Shown here one piece after another: positions 1 through 11,550 of a DNA stretch of 64,000 nt. The stretch is from Eublepharis macularius (lineage: Eukaryota > Chordata > Lepidosauria > Squamata > Eublepharidae), in contig NC_072790.1 of the NCBI RefSeq assembly GCF_028583425.1, forward strand, positions 11,514,552 to 11,578,551. The letters run 5' to 3'. A program made the translations under genes and the position numbers. Below the pieces are notes generated by a model that made no database searches, was not told where the DNA came from, and saw only the letters and a program-made list of their open reading frames with translations. The stretch's first letter is position 1, and every line of letters begins with the position of its first letter.

Positions 1-235
1 AAATGCTAGAGTATCCCATGACAAAGTGGCATCACTTCTGGCTATGCAGCTGGAAAAGAGGGTGTCGCAGGGTGCCATTTGGGTAACTCTTGCTCTCTCC
101 AGTCTCCCAGGGCCAGCCTTCAGGAGGCCTTCAGGAAAAGTTGCAAAATGGAGACAATCTAGAGATAATTTGAAGGTTGTAAGTGTCAGCTCTGGATTGT
201 GTTTTAATTATGTTTTGCTAACTTTAACCTTTGTT
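1..235. other. no feature recognised
   Basis: A 77-codon open frame crosses this stretch but shows no domain and runs into AT-rich low-complexity sequence. I see nothing I can name. Confidence 0.5.
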
Positions 236-610
236 TTTTTATTTTTTTTATTTTATTAAAACAAAAAGGGAATACAGAAAAGAAGGGGAGAAAAAGGGGG
301 CAAGCAAGGCAAATATAAAACTGTGTGCTACAAGGATTGTTAAAATATACCAGATACAAAAATCATAACCTTTATAGATATTAGAATAGAGATTAGAGTA
401 ATAATTAAGCCTATTTAGTATATCTTTTTCCAATTAAACACATGCAAAATTCAAATCTATTTCTACTCATTATTTTAGTAATAATTCAGAAAAAAGGCAA
501 TTATTAACAATAGTAATGTATCTGATTGTCGTAGCCTTTAAGAGCATTAAGATAAAGTACTGTTAAAGATTCTGACCTATTTTTACTCCTTATCTTAAAA
601 AATGAAAAAA
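236..610 (-). mobile_element. probable L1-type LINE 3' end fragment
   Basis: An oligo-T stretch (a poly-A tail read on the minus strand) is followed by AT-rich sequence ending in a block like the 3' UTRs of squamate L1s. No coding part remains. A similar block occurs near 59480. Assignment is by resemblance only. Confidence 0.35.
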
Positions 611-659
611 AACCAACTTATAATCCTTGATTATGTTTGTATTGTATTGTACTATTTAT

Positions 660-735
660 ACCTACCTTGGGTGTTGGCTGTGTCAGGAGAAAAGTGGGCC
701 ATATAAATGCCCTAAGTAAATAAATATATGACAGA
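660..735 (+). mobile_element. L2/CR1-type LINE 3' tail
   Basis: The string gtgggccatataaat followed by an (AAAT)-type tail is the usual end of L2/CR1-group retroposons in this window. Only the tail is recognisable. Confidence 0.4.
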
Positions 736-813
736 GATACCCTGCCTTTTCTACATAGCCAGCAACATACTGCCACCACTCCATCCCAACTTCTATGACC
801 CTCCACACACTGA

Positions 814-1015
814 GAGCCAAGCTATAAGTGACGCCTGACACAGGTTGGACACTGGTCAGCTTCCCTCAAGTTTTGATGGGAAATGTAGGCATCCTGTTCT
901 TGAAGCTGTAATGGAGAGCCAAGCTGTAAAACCAGGACGCCTACGTTTCCCATCAAAACTTGAGGTAAGCTGACAAGTATCCAACCTCTGTAAGGTGTCA
1001 CTTGTAGCTTTTCTC
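814..1015. mobile_element. Harbinger-like foldback MITE (family A)
   Basis: This 202-bp element has two arms that are near inverted copies (GAGCCAAGCT... and a decayed ...AGCTTTTCTC). It is flanked on both sides by TGA (811-813 and 1016-1018). The same family occurs at 37336, 44541 and 48966. A 3-bp TNA duplication with GRGCC ends fits PIF/Harbinger MITEs. There is no coding capacity. Confidence 0.65.
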
Positions 1016-1018
1016 TGA

Positions 1019-3190
1019 GAGCCAAGCTTGGATCTAACAAGGAGCTAACGCTGCCTTTTCCCAGGTCAGGTTCCCAACACATAATTCATTATCAGCTCTG
1101 CTTGCAATTCCAAAAAGTGATTCAGTATTTAAGTTGACCTGGAATAAGTTACAATACTTAAAACTTTTTTTTGTGAAGAGAGGATTTTCTTTCCCTTCCA
1201 GACACACAAAGAACATCGTTCCAAGTACACAATGCCTGGAAAGCTTTTTTGTATTATCTTGTTTTAAAGAGGATTTTTAATGAAAAAAAAAAGCTGTTCA
1301 TGACATTGCCGCACCAGCAATGTTCCTCTTCCCCACCCCCCACCCCCAGTTCCTTGGGGTCGTTGGCCCAGGGCTACCCCAAATCGACGAAAAGCAGTTA
1401 AGGGTATGCAGAATTTGAAGCTGATCAATAGTGGGAAAGAGATTAAATAGAAAAGGGTTAAAGAATCACTCTCTATGAACACAGCTTCCAAGAGTGTTTT
1501 TCAGAAAGCCGGGAAATTATTCTCGTCTCCCGCAATGTGGTATCTAGCTTGGCTCCGTCAGGTACACAAACTACGGATGACCCTGGAGGCTTTCTTCTCT
1601 CACCGCGGCAATCTTCAGCAATCTTTCCCCAAGGACCTCAGCTCTGAAACCAACTAACCAGAAACTAGCTTGTTTTAAAGATGCGTATATTGAGATTGGC
1701 TCTAATTACTGCTATAAAGTTTCTAATGAAGTCTAAAGCACACCTCTCCGCTTTTCAGCCATAAGGTCAAAACATTCTACAGCAAAATTAATTTGAACGC
1801 GCACCCATTAAGGTGTTGCTTTCACTGCATTGCTCATATTGTTTGAGAAAACATCTGCCTCTAAGTTGGTCTTTTAACATAATGGCAACCTATAGTCCTT
1901 TAAGCAAAATTACGCTAATCTTTCCAGATTTCACCATCACTTTGAACTTAATCCTTTGAAAATATGAAGCAATGGAGTTACAGCATGCTTTCTAATGGGG
2001 AAAAGTGGAGAAAAATTGAAGGAAGATTGTCATATTCCTCCATCTCTGCTTGCAAGTCCTACTCATTACCATATCATGTTTCTTTCTCCCCCTCAAATAC
2101 AGGAAGAGTGGTAAGCAGGAAAATAGTAGTGAAGGTAGTCAATTGTCTCCGTTGCTCTTCCAGGTGTGATACGTGAATTTCTTTTAGGTAACCAGTTAGC
2201 TGATGAATCCTACGACGAAAAAATGAATGTCTGTATTTTCCCGGATATATGTGGGTTTCCCCCTCTAAGATTCTAATTCTAAATGCAAAAGTGGTGACCT
2301 TTCTTTGGATATCCTGTTGGAGAGGGGTTGCAGAAGCTGGCTGCGGGAGATAGGGTTTGGGTGCCCGGCACGATGAGAGCTCCTGTGCTGTTCAGAAGAT
2401 GCTGGGTGGCGCTGCAGGCCGGCAGCACCAGCACATCATGCTTTATGCACCCTACCTGGCATGGGTGACAAGGCAGCTTTCATTGGGCACATCCTTTTCC
2501 TGTAAGTAAAGTCGAGAGATACCACAAGGCATCCTGGGAGTTTCCTGGTAGCTCAATGGGAAACACAATGGGAAACAAAATGTCCTCCACTCGTGAGAGG
2601 CCAATTTGGCCTCTACGAGGTACAGCCTCCAAAGCAGAGAGGTGATTGCTCAGTAGTAGGACCCTTTTGAGACAGGCAGAAAATCCCACATGCAAAGGCT
2701 GGCAACTTCACTTGCAAAGGATCTCAAGAAACAGCTGTCAGAGAAACCCCCTGCCCAGCTTGAGGCCTTCAAGAGCAGCTGCCAGCCCAAGCAGTTCTCC
2801 CTGGGCAAGGTAGACCAACGGTCCGAGTCACTGCAAGACTGTTTCATACAAGGGCGATGGAGGAAGGTTAGGTATGGCGTTGGGCACGTGGTGGTGAGTA
2901 TGAGAAGAACAATGACAGTCATGGTGATTTGAGAGAGCAGAATGTACCCAAGGGCTGCTTGACATTGTCACAGAAGGCTGATTGTAGCTGTGTGTCCACA
3001 AAGGATGGCAACAGCCACATTCTGGACCAGCTGAAATGTCAGAGCCATGCAGAGTGCGAGACGGTGATCTAAACTGGATGTGGCCAGAGGATTTGGCTTT
3101 CAAGGCGGTAACAGCTTAGGACTGCACTGTCAGACTGTTTTCTGCTTAGTCACCAAAGTATAAAAAGCACACTAGGAAACCAGGTAAGAA
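1019..3190. other. unannotated sequence downstream of BTBD3
   Basis: I see no supported gene. Overlapping open frames of 70-91 codons at 2480-3103 on both strands show no domain and no codon bias I can trust. The segment 2690-2870 reads like a decayed coding fragment on the plus strand, but I cannot name a parent gene. Confidence 0.4.
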
Positions 3191-5412
3191 TTGGTTTAAT
3201 TTTTATTTCTTTTAAATGTGATTATACACATTCATATGTCTACTAAAATTCTGCACTGTTACGTTAAAGATACAGTACGATAACATTCAACTTGAGGTAC
3301 TTCATATTTATATATCTGTCCTTCATAAATAATGCCACCAGTTGCTATAGTTGAGCAATATTCCAACCACACCTGGATGCAGTTGTGTCTGAAATAACAG
3401 AGTTTAAACATTTTTCAGTTCAGTGCAATTACTGTAGAAATTAGAACATTTACTTAAATACTTATGTCAGATATGTTAAAGTATATTACACCACAAATCC
3501 AGTAAAGCTTCCTTCTCCCTTCAGTTCATCATGTAAGATGATGTTACGTGTAATTTAAGTGGCATTTCTAAAATTTTCTCATTTTTCAGCTCCTGTTATG
3601 CTTCAGACAGGTATGTCTGGTCATATTAGAAACATAAACCAATAAATTCAGAAATACATACATTTAGAACCAAGTTTCTGTTTAGATAGAGGGCTCTTAC
3701 TTGGAAGCAATCCTCTAATCCTACTGAGTTACTCCAGGTAGATAGTTTGATACTATCCACAAACACGTAACTTTGACCATAATGAATCTAACCTATTTTG
3801 GGTAGCTATGGCTCACACAGGCACCTAATTAAAGCCCTGATCCGTTTCCATGTGGGTAAAGGTTTCCATTATGGTGTGGCCAGCAGCAACTACTTAAACA
3901 GTATTGTTAAAGTTCAACACATGTTTTAAGATAACTAGTATTTCCATATGCCCAGTATGAGACACCTCTTTGTATATTTAACAGGCAAAGGTCTGGGATG
4001 TGACAGAGAATCTCCATGTGTGCAAAAATCTCCCGTTCCTTTTTCTATGATGAGCAATGCTGTGTGCCTGCATAGAGATTCCCTGCTGAATAAGTAAATC
4101 ACTCTTTCGCCCACAGAACATAAAAGAGAAACCTTTTCTACGTATCAGAGATGCTGATCAACATTAATTTGTTAATCTGTTCATCTTAAAGTAATTTCTG
4201 TCCTCAGATACAAGGTTGGATATTCAGAGAAACATCCCAACTGTGTTGAAACTGCACGTCTCCCCCATTTCAGCCAGGGATGGATCCTGGAGTCAGCTAC
4301 TGCACTCAGGGAGGGTGTCTGCGCCTCCAGTTCTCACTGGGTTGCTCTCTGGAGGAGAACAATTGACTGGTGTTTAGGCAAATTTTCAGTCCCAGCCACT
4401 AGCTTCCCCATAAATGTTCCAATTGACATTAGCAGAGTAATATTTGATGTTCAGATCTTTGTCTACATATATCAACTCTAGTTTCTGCAGCACCTTAAAA
4501 AATGCAGGTTACCCTGTTAGTTCTTCACATTCTTTAGAGGCAAGTAAAAAAAAAGAGAAAAGAAAGAAACCTAACCATCCTCTTATTAGTGCTCTGGCTT
4601 TTGATCCTAGAGCTACTTTTCAGTCATTCATCTTAGAAGCAGCTCCAGATTTAATTGCATTTTCTAAGGGATTGAAACTGAAAACTGTCAGCAGCGATGG
4701 TTAGCAGGCTTCATATCCCATTTTTTGAAACACTCAAGATAAAAATATACCAGTCAGAAAGAATACACGTATTTAATGACACAGAAACATCACCTGCAGT
4801 GCAGTCCTTTGCACAGTTCCTCCCGTCTAAGCTCACCGGCATTAATGGACTTAGAGTAACTCTGTACTGGACTGCAGTGCAACTCTACTGCATTGAGATT
4901 CTCAAACTAGGCAGAAACGCTTGTGAAAGGTTTTTCAGATCCAGCTGCAGAGAAAAATCTTTCAGCATCTCTGCAGTACATACCTTAAGTGTGAATTTTT
5001 TAAAAACGTTTTAAATCATTCCAATTTTTATCCATTGTAAACCAGCCAGTTTCATACATGGAAAACCCCAAACTCACCTCATTTTAAAACAAAAACAAAA
5101 ACGTTTGGAATGGGCAACTCTGAGGCTTCTTGGCCATCTTAAGGCAGCTCAGATGCAGCGGCCGCATTCCACATCTCACAGAGCGGGGCCTTTGCTTCTC
5201 TTCTCTTGTTGGAAGTAACCAGCATCCCAATATTTATATTACTTTGAGAAATGAGTGGTACCATTTTCGGCATCTGCCACTGTGCCTCACTATAATTGAA
5301 CATGAGTAGTAAAGACAGAAGAGGTGCATTTAAATTCACAGCTACAGAAGGAAAGTAATTTAGCATTGTGCTACTGGCATAAGGGCTGCTGGCTCCGTAA
5401 GAGGCATACAAG
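3191..5412. other. AT-rich unique-looking sequence, possible distal 3' UTR of BTBD3
   Basis: There is no coding signal. A minus-strand AATAAA hexamer lies at 3207-3202, so a long BTBD3 3' UTR could end here, but other minus-strand AATAAA hexamers lie at 6835-6830 and near 6186. The true transcript end cannot be chosen from sequence alone. Confidence 0.3.
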
Positions 5413-5783
5413 CAGGGCCTTTTTTCCAGCTGGAACGCGGTGGAACGGAGTTCCGGAACCTCTTGAAAATGGTCACATGGCTGGTGGCCCCGCCCCCTGA
5501 TCTCCAGACAGAGGGGAGTTGAGATTGCCCTCTGCGCCACATGGTGGGGGCACGGGGGGCGGGGCCACCAGCCATGTGACCATTTTCGCCAAGGGTGATT
5601 TAAACTTTTAAAAGCTCCCCCCTTGTTCCAGCTGACCCAAAGTGACGTCATCGGCCTTGGGAGCATGCGTGAACTTTGCTCGCGCACATGTGGTACCAGC
5701 GGCACCACCTCCCACCAAGAGTTGCCCCCTGTGCTAGCAACCCACAGAGTTCCACCACCTCTTTTCCCAGAAAAAAAGCCCTG
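5413..5783 (-). mobile_element. hAT-type foldback MITE (CAGGGCTTTTTTT family), copy 1
   Basis: The element starts CAGGGC and ends GCCCTG. The centre is a long inverted repeat built on a ccgccccctgatctccag block. Flanks are CATACAAG and CACACAAG (7 of 8 identical), an 8-bp duplication typical of hAT transposition. Non-coding; the long open frame across it is an artefact. Confidence 0.8.
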
Positions 5784-8221
5784 CACACAAGTATTCACTG
5801 ATTTTCTCTTTTGCTTCCAACTTCATTCATAAAAAAATAGCACAACCATGATCCTAGTGAAGGGGAGGGGGGCTGAAGAGTGCAGCCTAACATTGCTCCT
5901 AACATAGCTCCTGACTATCCCCCCCTGTTCCTTTTCCCAACAAAGTCAATAGCAGCCATGCGCTTCTATGGGAAATATAAAGTGCTGTACCCAGATACCA
6001 TTCTGCTGGGGCAAAATAAACACTACAGGCACAGAGAGCACAGGAAGTGACATGGGACCAAGAAGTTAAAAGGCCCAAATGCTAGCTTTTACAGATCCGA
6101 CAGCAGGGTAAAACTGTGTCTGAAAGCAGAGGAACGTGATTGGCGACCGTCTATCCTGCTCAAACCATGCAATTTCACAGCATTTTTTATTATGGGTTCC
6201 TGAATAACATGTAAGTATAGTTAATTGCTTTGGGAGAAAGCCTGCAGGATCCTTTCCCAAAAACATTATGCACCAATTACACGAATTGTCAGACTGTTTT
6301 CATGTAGGTCGTTTTGTAAACAACTCCTATATATTCTGAGAATATTTAAACAACGGGAAAAATGTGTAATTTGTTTCATATTATATAACGCAGTGATTAA
6401 GACATAAGAACAGGCACTGTTCTAAAAAAAAAGCAGCATACACATTGCTTTTCTTTGTATGTGTCAGAAACGTTTGGCTTTAGATTCTTCCATGTCCGGG
6501 GCACTTCTGGGCACTGCAAACAATTCCAAACACTAATAACCAGATGCCAGGATTCCAGCAGTCTAAAGCATTTAGAGTAATAATACTAACGGATAATGAA
6601 TCAAATAGGAAAAATATTGTAATTGGATGGATTCAATGTAACGTTCAGGTATGGAGTACCTTCAGCGAGATACTGAAACTGTTCATGTTTACCTTAAAGA
6701 AGAAACCACTTGATCATCAACTTAGTAGTATGGAAGTAAAACAAACTAAGAAACAAAGCTACTTTGCAGATATAAAACAGGGGGAAAAATCAGCTTAGGA
6801 TTACGGCCCTATCCTTCTGAAAGTGGGCTTTTATTTCACGAACATGCAGTTGCTCTGTGTCCTTCAGTGATGCTCCTTCCCTTCCATTTTTACTACCGGT
6901 CAGCCTGCCGTCTTTTCCTGCCAGGAGTGTAGGCCGTTCCGCATGAAACCTGACAACCAACTGGGGCGGGCGGGGGGGGGGGGGGCGGGAAGGTGCAGAA
7001 TGCTTTCGGCCAATGAAACTCGCATTTCAGCTCTGACTTGAAGACTGTCACAATACAAATCTGCAGGCAAAACACCAGTGCAAAGTATCCCTTTTTTAAG
7101 GCTGGAGTCACTGATGGTGTTAGAATCACTTAAAAGCACACGTGTAACCCACGCGCAAATGAAATGTACAATGAGGTCTAGATGTTCATTTGAATTATTA
7201 TTCTGGGTTGTGTAGTTATGAATGCTACCCAATGCGACCATTTGCTGCAGAGACAACCAGACGGAGTATTGCAGTCGTGTGATTATCTGGCCCAGCAGCT
7301 GCACAATAAATTCTGCAAGGGTGCATCTTGGCTTACTATTAATCGACATTAATTAATATTAATCAATATTCTAAGCATAATTGCATTACGTCCAGCCTAA
7401 TGTTTGGTTCTTGCTCAGAAAGGCATAGGGTCTTTGGAGCCAACTTGCTTCTCACTATTTAATTATCCAATTACTAAATTTGTGTGGGATTAATAACATT
7501 CAAGATGCAGTTAAGGGAACAAAAATTGCAGCTGTAGAACTAATACATTCCATTGCGACTGACAGCAATGTAAACCTCCAAAGATTTTTAGTTATTACTG
7601 GGAGGAGAAAAATGACTCCATACTAAACATGTTCTTGCTCAACTTAAAAAAAATAATAACCCGCATAAAACTAACTGCCTTTTTAAATACTTTGATAACA
7701 AAAAGAGACTGGAACCAAAAAAGCAGTCTGTATAATAGCTGCCTTGCTTGATTAAATGGAGAAATACATCTCTATATATTTTACAAAGCAAAGGAACCAC
7801 TACTACTACTATTGAAGCACTGCAATAGCAGAAGCATTTACTTCAATACGCTGGCGTAATGCAGCATGACCTTTTATAGCTAGATTCTGAGGCGCTCAAA
7901 GAGAAGCCTGTGCATGAGAGCCCCCGAGAGACGGCTTATCTGGCCAGTGTTCCCCCTTAACCAAACTTGTGCATGGCGATGATGTTGCTGCTAAACCAGC
8001 ATCAAGTCTGGGAGGGGTGGGAGATCCGAGAAGCAGGAAAGCTGAAGGAACGCGAAACCTGAGAAGTCTGTAATAAACTAGTCTACAAAGGCATGGGAGA
8101 GGGATAGAAAAAAATCCCGCTTTTAAAAAACAAATTAAAGAACGGTATTGGCAGCTACCATAGAGGGTAGGTGCCAGGTGTGGGAAGGCTGGGAAACTCT
8201 GACTCTTAATTTACTACAGCA
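5784..8221. other. AT-rich sequence without recognised genes
   Basis: There is a poly-G run near 6967-6984. A 149-codon minus-strand open frame (7349-6900) has no domain I know and ends in proline-rich translation of the GC run, so I do not call it a gene. Part of the stretch may be BTBD3 3' UTR. Confidence 0.35.
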
Positions 8222-8318
8222 AGAGCCAAGTCCACTGACACCTTAATGACAAACAATGTTTTCAGGGTATAAGCTTTCGAGAGTCAAAGCTTCCTTCTTC
8301 AGATACCAACTGAAGCTC
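8222..8318 (-). mobile_element. Penelope-type repeat fragment with hammerhead-like core
   Basis: Read on the minus strand: CTGAAGA, a short imperfect hairpin, CTCGAAAGCTTAT, then a tail reading ...GGTGTCAGTGGACT. This is the same architecture as the 9783 and 28465 repeats. The hammerhead-like segment is at 8302-8266. Element ends and duplications are not visible. Confidence 0.5.
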
Positions 8319-9329
8319 TTAATTTGCTAGTTTGCTTGTTCTTGAGATTTTCCAGTCAAAGACGATGATTACATTTTGGCAATGAAAGGGTTAGACTGCA
8401 TTTAGGGACATTCTGTGTGGTCCCAGGTGCTTCGGCAGCGTGATGAGAGGGAGCTCTGTGATGGGGCCCACAGGCAACCCTCTCCCCTCTCCAGCCAGCC
8501 AAGGCGGGGTGCAGCTCAGGCCTGGGTGCGGCCCATCTGGGCCCATTTTCTGGGCCAAAGGAAAGCAAGCAGCTCACCTGAGCGCCTAATTGGGCAAGCG
8601 GTCCCAGGAATGCCAATGCTGCCCTTACCGAGGATGGCGGGCCCTTTGGATGGAGAGGTCGACCCAGAGGAAGCCAAGGGGGGGGGAGCCACACTGGGGG
8701 GCGGCTGAGTGCAGACAAGGGCAAGGATTAAGCCACATGTCGGGGTCAGTGCTGTGAACCAGACTCCCCAATATCCTTAAATAATATTGGAGATTGCTAG
8801 CAATTACCATCTAGTTGGGCACCTTTCTTTACAATGCTAGGCACATGGGAGGCTGGCCTCTGCCCAGCTTGTTGTGCATGCTCAGCACCCAGGACTGGGC
8901 CAGCAGGGACTGCAAGCTCCTAAAATGGATTTGAAGTCCTTCCTCCCCCCAATTTCTTCAAAAAGGAAGGGAGGCCTTTCATCTCATCACCTCCAAGAGC
9001 ATTGTGTACATCTCCCTGACACTGCTGCTTACCAAGAAAAAAAAACTGAAGGGGCTTCTCAAGAAATCCAAAAGACCAAAGATGCACTGAAATGTGGTTA
9101 CGTGAAGAAAAGGTACAGAACTGGCTAGACAACATGCCTGGAAAAGCTTGCATGCAACAGATGATGCGACGGCTGAACTTCAGCAAAGAATCCAAGAATG
9201 AGAGATTGAACAACGGGCAGGTAAGCAAAAAGATTTAAAATAATACTCTTCTATCTAGTTGCTATCAAATAGTACTTAGATAGACTGCCTCTGAACATGG
9301 AAGTTTCTTTAGCAATCATACAAAGACTT
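8319..9329. other. no gene recognised; GC-rich block 8400-8710
   Basis: The GC-rich part is open on both strands (97 and 122 codons), a base-composition effect. No domains or splice structure can be defended. Confidence 0.4.
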
Positions 9330-9782
9330 TCGTGACCTTGGTCCCTCATATCTTCAGAACTGCCTGTCTCCCTATGCCCCACCCAACATCTTCACTCATC
9401 TCAACAGGGCTTCCGGCAGGCACCACTCTGCAAATGGGCAAGAAGCACATTCTCTGGTGTGACCCCCCCACTTTGTGGAATGGCCTACCTAAAGAGGACA
9501 GGAAAGCTCCCACTCTCTCGGCTTTCAGCAAACATTGCAAAACTAAACTATTCAGGAGGCCTTTTTCACTCAGATAATAGGCATGTGCTGTAAGAAATGA
9601 TAAAGGGACAGGCACTGTAGACTATTCTCCTGGGTGCTCTCTGTTAATATGTTCCTACTGGGAGTTTCCATGTTGTTTAATGCATCATTTCAAATTCCTT
9701 CTGCTTTGTTTCTGCAATGTTTTATATTTGTATTTGGATCCATGCTTCTATTTTAAGATGTCTGTAACCCATACCGTATTGT
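9330..9782 (+). pseudogene. L2/CR1-type LINE, C-terminal reverse-transcriptase remnant (left part)
   Basis: The open frame 9332-9577 encodes PTLWNGLPKEDRKAPTLSAF..., the C-terminal end typical of jockey-superfamily (L2/CR1) ORF2. It continues into a 3' UTR that is interrupted at 9783 by a Penelope-type insertion and resumes at 10305. Truncated and inactive. Confidence 0.7.
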
Positions 9783-9826
9783 CAGAAAGAGTCCAGTAGC
9801 ACCTTTAAGACTAACCAATTTTATTG

Positions 9827-9863
9827 TAGCATAAGCTTTCGAGAATCAAGTTCTCTTCGTCAG
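9827..9863 (-). ncRNA. hammerhead-ribozyme-like motif (second repeat family, minus unit)
   Basis: Read on the minus strand: CTGACGA, stem GAGAA/TTCTC, GAAA, then AGC-TTAT-GCT-A. It matches the plus-strand copy at 10184 except in the stem II loop, the position where a real RNA hairpin would tolerate change. Confidence 0.45.
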
Positions 9864-10183
9864 ATGCATGGTACAAACTGTGAAAAACAGAATACAGCAG
9901 GGTATAGATCCAGAGGAGTTAGATGCATCTGGCTGTGGTTCTCGAAGGCTTGTGCTGCAGTGGAATTGGTTGGTCCTGGAGGTGCTGCTGGACTCTTTTT
10001 GATTTTGCTACTACAGACTAACACGGCAAACTCCTTTGAACCTTTACACAAGCAAACTGATCCCCACATCAAAAGGAGCTGTTTGCATCTCCATATCAAA
10101 GGAGTTGTTTACATCCCTCCTCTCCTCCTCCCCTCCCCTCTCCTCCTCTATATTTGGCCAGTTTCCTTCTGCCCTCCATGCAT

Positions 10184-10220
10184 CTGACGAAGAGAACGTG
10201 ATTCTCGAAAGCTTATGCTA
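10184..10220 (+). ncRNA. hammerhead-ribozyme-like motif (second repeat family)
   Basis: CTGACGA (10184-10190), one extra A, stem GAGAA/TTCTC (10192-10196 with 10202-10206), GAAA (10207-10210), then helix AGC/GCT (10210-10212 with 10217-10219) closing a TTAT loop, with A10220 at the cleavage position. All core elements of a hammerhead are in order. The base between CTGANGA and the stem is an insertion relative to the textbook core. Confidence 0.5.
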
Positions 10221-10304
10221 CAATAAAATTGGTTAGTCTTAAAGGTGCTACTGGACTCTTTCTGATTTTGCTACTACAGACTAACACGGGTAACTCCTCT
10301 GGAT

Positions 10305-10425
10305 CATACCGTAGTGTGTTATTGAATGGCCCAGCGGTTGACAGTGTTGACTTACACTGCGTAATCCACCTTGAGTCTCAGTAAGAAAGGTGGACTATAA
10401 ATAACATATAAATAAAAAGATTAAA
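10305..10425 (+). mobile_element. L2/CR1-type LINE 3' end (right part, after insertion)
   Basis: The sequence continues the LINE of 9330-9782 and ends ccaccttgagtctcagtaag..., then an A-rich (ATAAATAAAA) tail. The same ending closes the LINE at 26405-27440. Confidence 0.6.
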
Positions 10426-10517
10426 AATTACCGGAACTGATCACGTATCTGCAGACAACAAGCTAAGCATCAATTGGGGTCTGAAACCTGGCTCTCCCTT
10501 GCGATATCCCTCTTCTT

Positions 10518-11550
10518 TCAGGCATAAAAGATAAGCTCTGGGATCTGCCCTCCTTGAACCCCAGTGCCGTTGGTACTGTCTGAAGAGCACTGGAACTGTA
10601 CAGTTACTTTCCCACACTGAACCTCTGTCATCCCTTCCTGTCCAAAATAGCTGAGTTCATTGCCATCCAGAATCACGCTAGCGGTGTAAAAGGTATCGGG
10701 TTCAATTTGCACAGGATACTCAAACCACACTGGGAAAGTGTTGCTAGATCCATCTGAGAAATACTTGCTCAAGTTCTGCCCCAGGATAACACCTTGGCGT
10801 TTGAGTTCAATCTTGGCGCTGTACTCTGCAGATCCGCAGCTGGAGCCATAGAGCCCAAAGCCAGCAATGAAAACGCGCTTATCGACCGCAAACTGGATGC
10901 TGTCACATCGGCCTCTGTAACGCCACTGGTTGCTGCGGTAGGCACAAGACTGAAAACGGTGGCAACGCTGTGGAACGAGGCCTTTCCGGGCATTGCTCAC
11001 AAACTGCAGCTCTGGCTTTTTGGCAGCCGTGTACCAAAGAAAGATATCATTTGTTTCGTTGAGGGTCAGAATGCCAGACTGAGCGGCGCCGTTGGCAAAG
11101 TCATCAAGTGCCATTGTAGGGATGCGAATGAGATAGAGCGCCTTCCCCAGGACTTTGCGCTTATTTTCTATGCTCGCCGGTAATTCTTGCCGTTGACACT
11201 CTACTTCGGCCCAACCGAGAGCCGCTTCGAAAACCACAATCTCTTTGGCGTTCAAGGTCTCCCTCTGGAGAATGCTTTCAAGGGTTTGAAAATCAATGTC
11301 ACAGAACCCCTCGGACTTCAAAGCCAGCTCCGCCTGGGCATCAATCACTTCCCAGCAGCGTTCCGTCAGGTCTGGCTCCTCAAACAGGCAGCTCTGGGAG
11401 AGCAGCACGCACGCGTTTTTTGCACTCAGGCTCGTCTCTAGGAAGTTGACGCAGGCTCGGGCCAGATGGGGAACGATGTATTTCTTGGCAGCGTAAAGAG
11501 TCGCCAGAACCGTATCAGCGGCCAAGTCAATCTCGTCACAGTATATGTAC
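10518..11550 (-). CDS. BTBD3: BTBD3 coding exon 4 (terminal coding exon)
   Basis: The acceptor is ttattacag|GTACATATAC; the first G completes the lysine codon from exon 3. The exon codes for 343 further residues: the end of the BTB domain, the whole BACK domain and the PHR-like domain with [18 protein letters not shown], and stops at TGA (10520-10518). The open frame extends about 29 codons upstream of the acceptor into intron 3; that extension is not part of the protein. Intron 3 (11551-16279) is 4729 bp and carries a Penelope-type insertion and a hAT-type MITE. Confidence 0.95.

Larger units (their letters stand above)
9783..10304. mobile_element. compound Penelope-type repeat (one minus and two plus units)
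   Basis: A minus-oriented unit (9783-9866) is followed by two plus-oriented units (about 9928-10045 and 10176-10304). Flanks are CATACCGTATTGT (9770-9782) and CATACCGTAGTGT (10305-10317), a 13-bp duplication with one mismatch. Units read ...CTGACGA-hairpin-GAAAGCTTATGCTA...ggttagtcttaaaggtgctactggactc.... No coding region. The long duplication and inverted arrangement fit Penelope-like retroelements better than DNA transposons. Confidence 0.65.

Noticed and set aside
2690..2932. 80-codon frame with LAKDLKKQLSEKPPAQLEAF
   Set aside because: It looks coding-like but has no partner exons or family I can name; an overlapping open frame exists on the other strand.
5139..5798. 219-codon minus-strand open frame
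   Set aside because: It is largely the translation of a hAT-type foldback MITE; similar peptides appear at every other copy of that MITE.
6900..7349. 149-codon minus-strand open frame
   Set aside because: No domain, and its C-terminus is a poly-G artefact. Lies in possible BTBD3 3' UTR.
9783..10304. hAT MITE with 8-bp duplication ATACCGTA
   Set aside because: The duplication extends to 13 bp with one mismatch, and a second copy has 14 bp, so a Penelope-type origin fits better.
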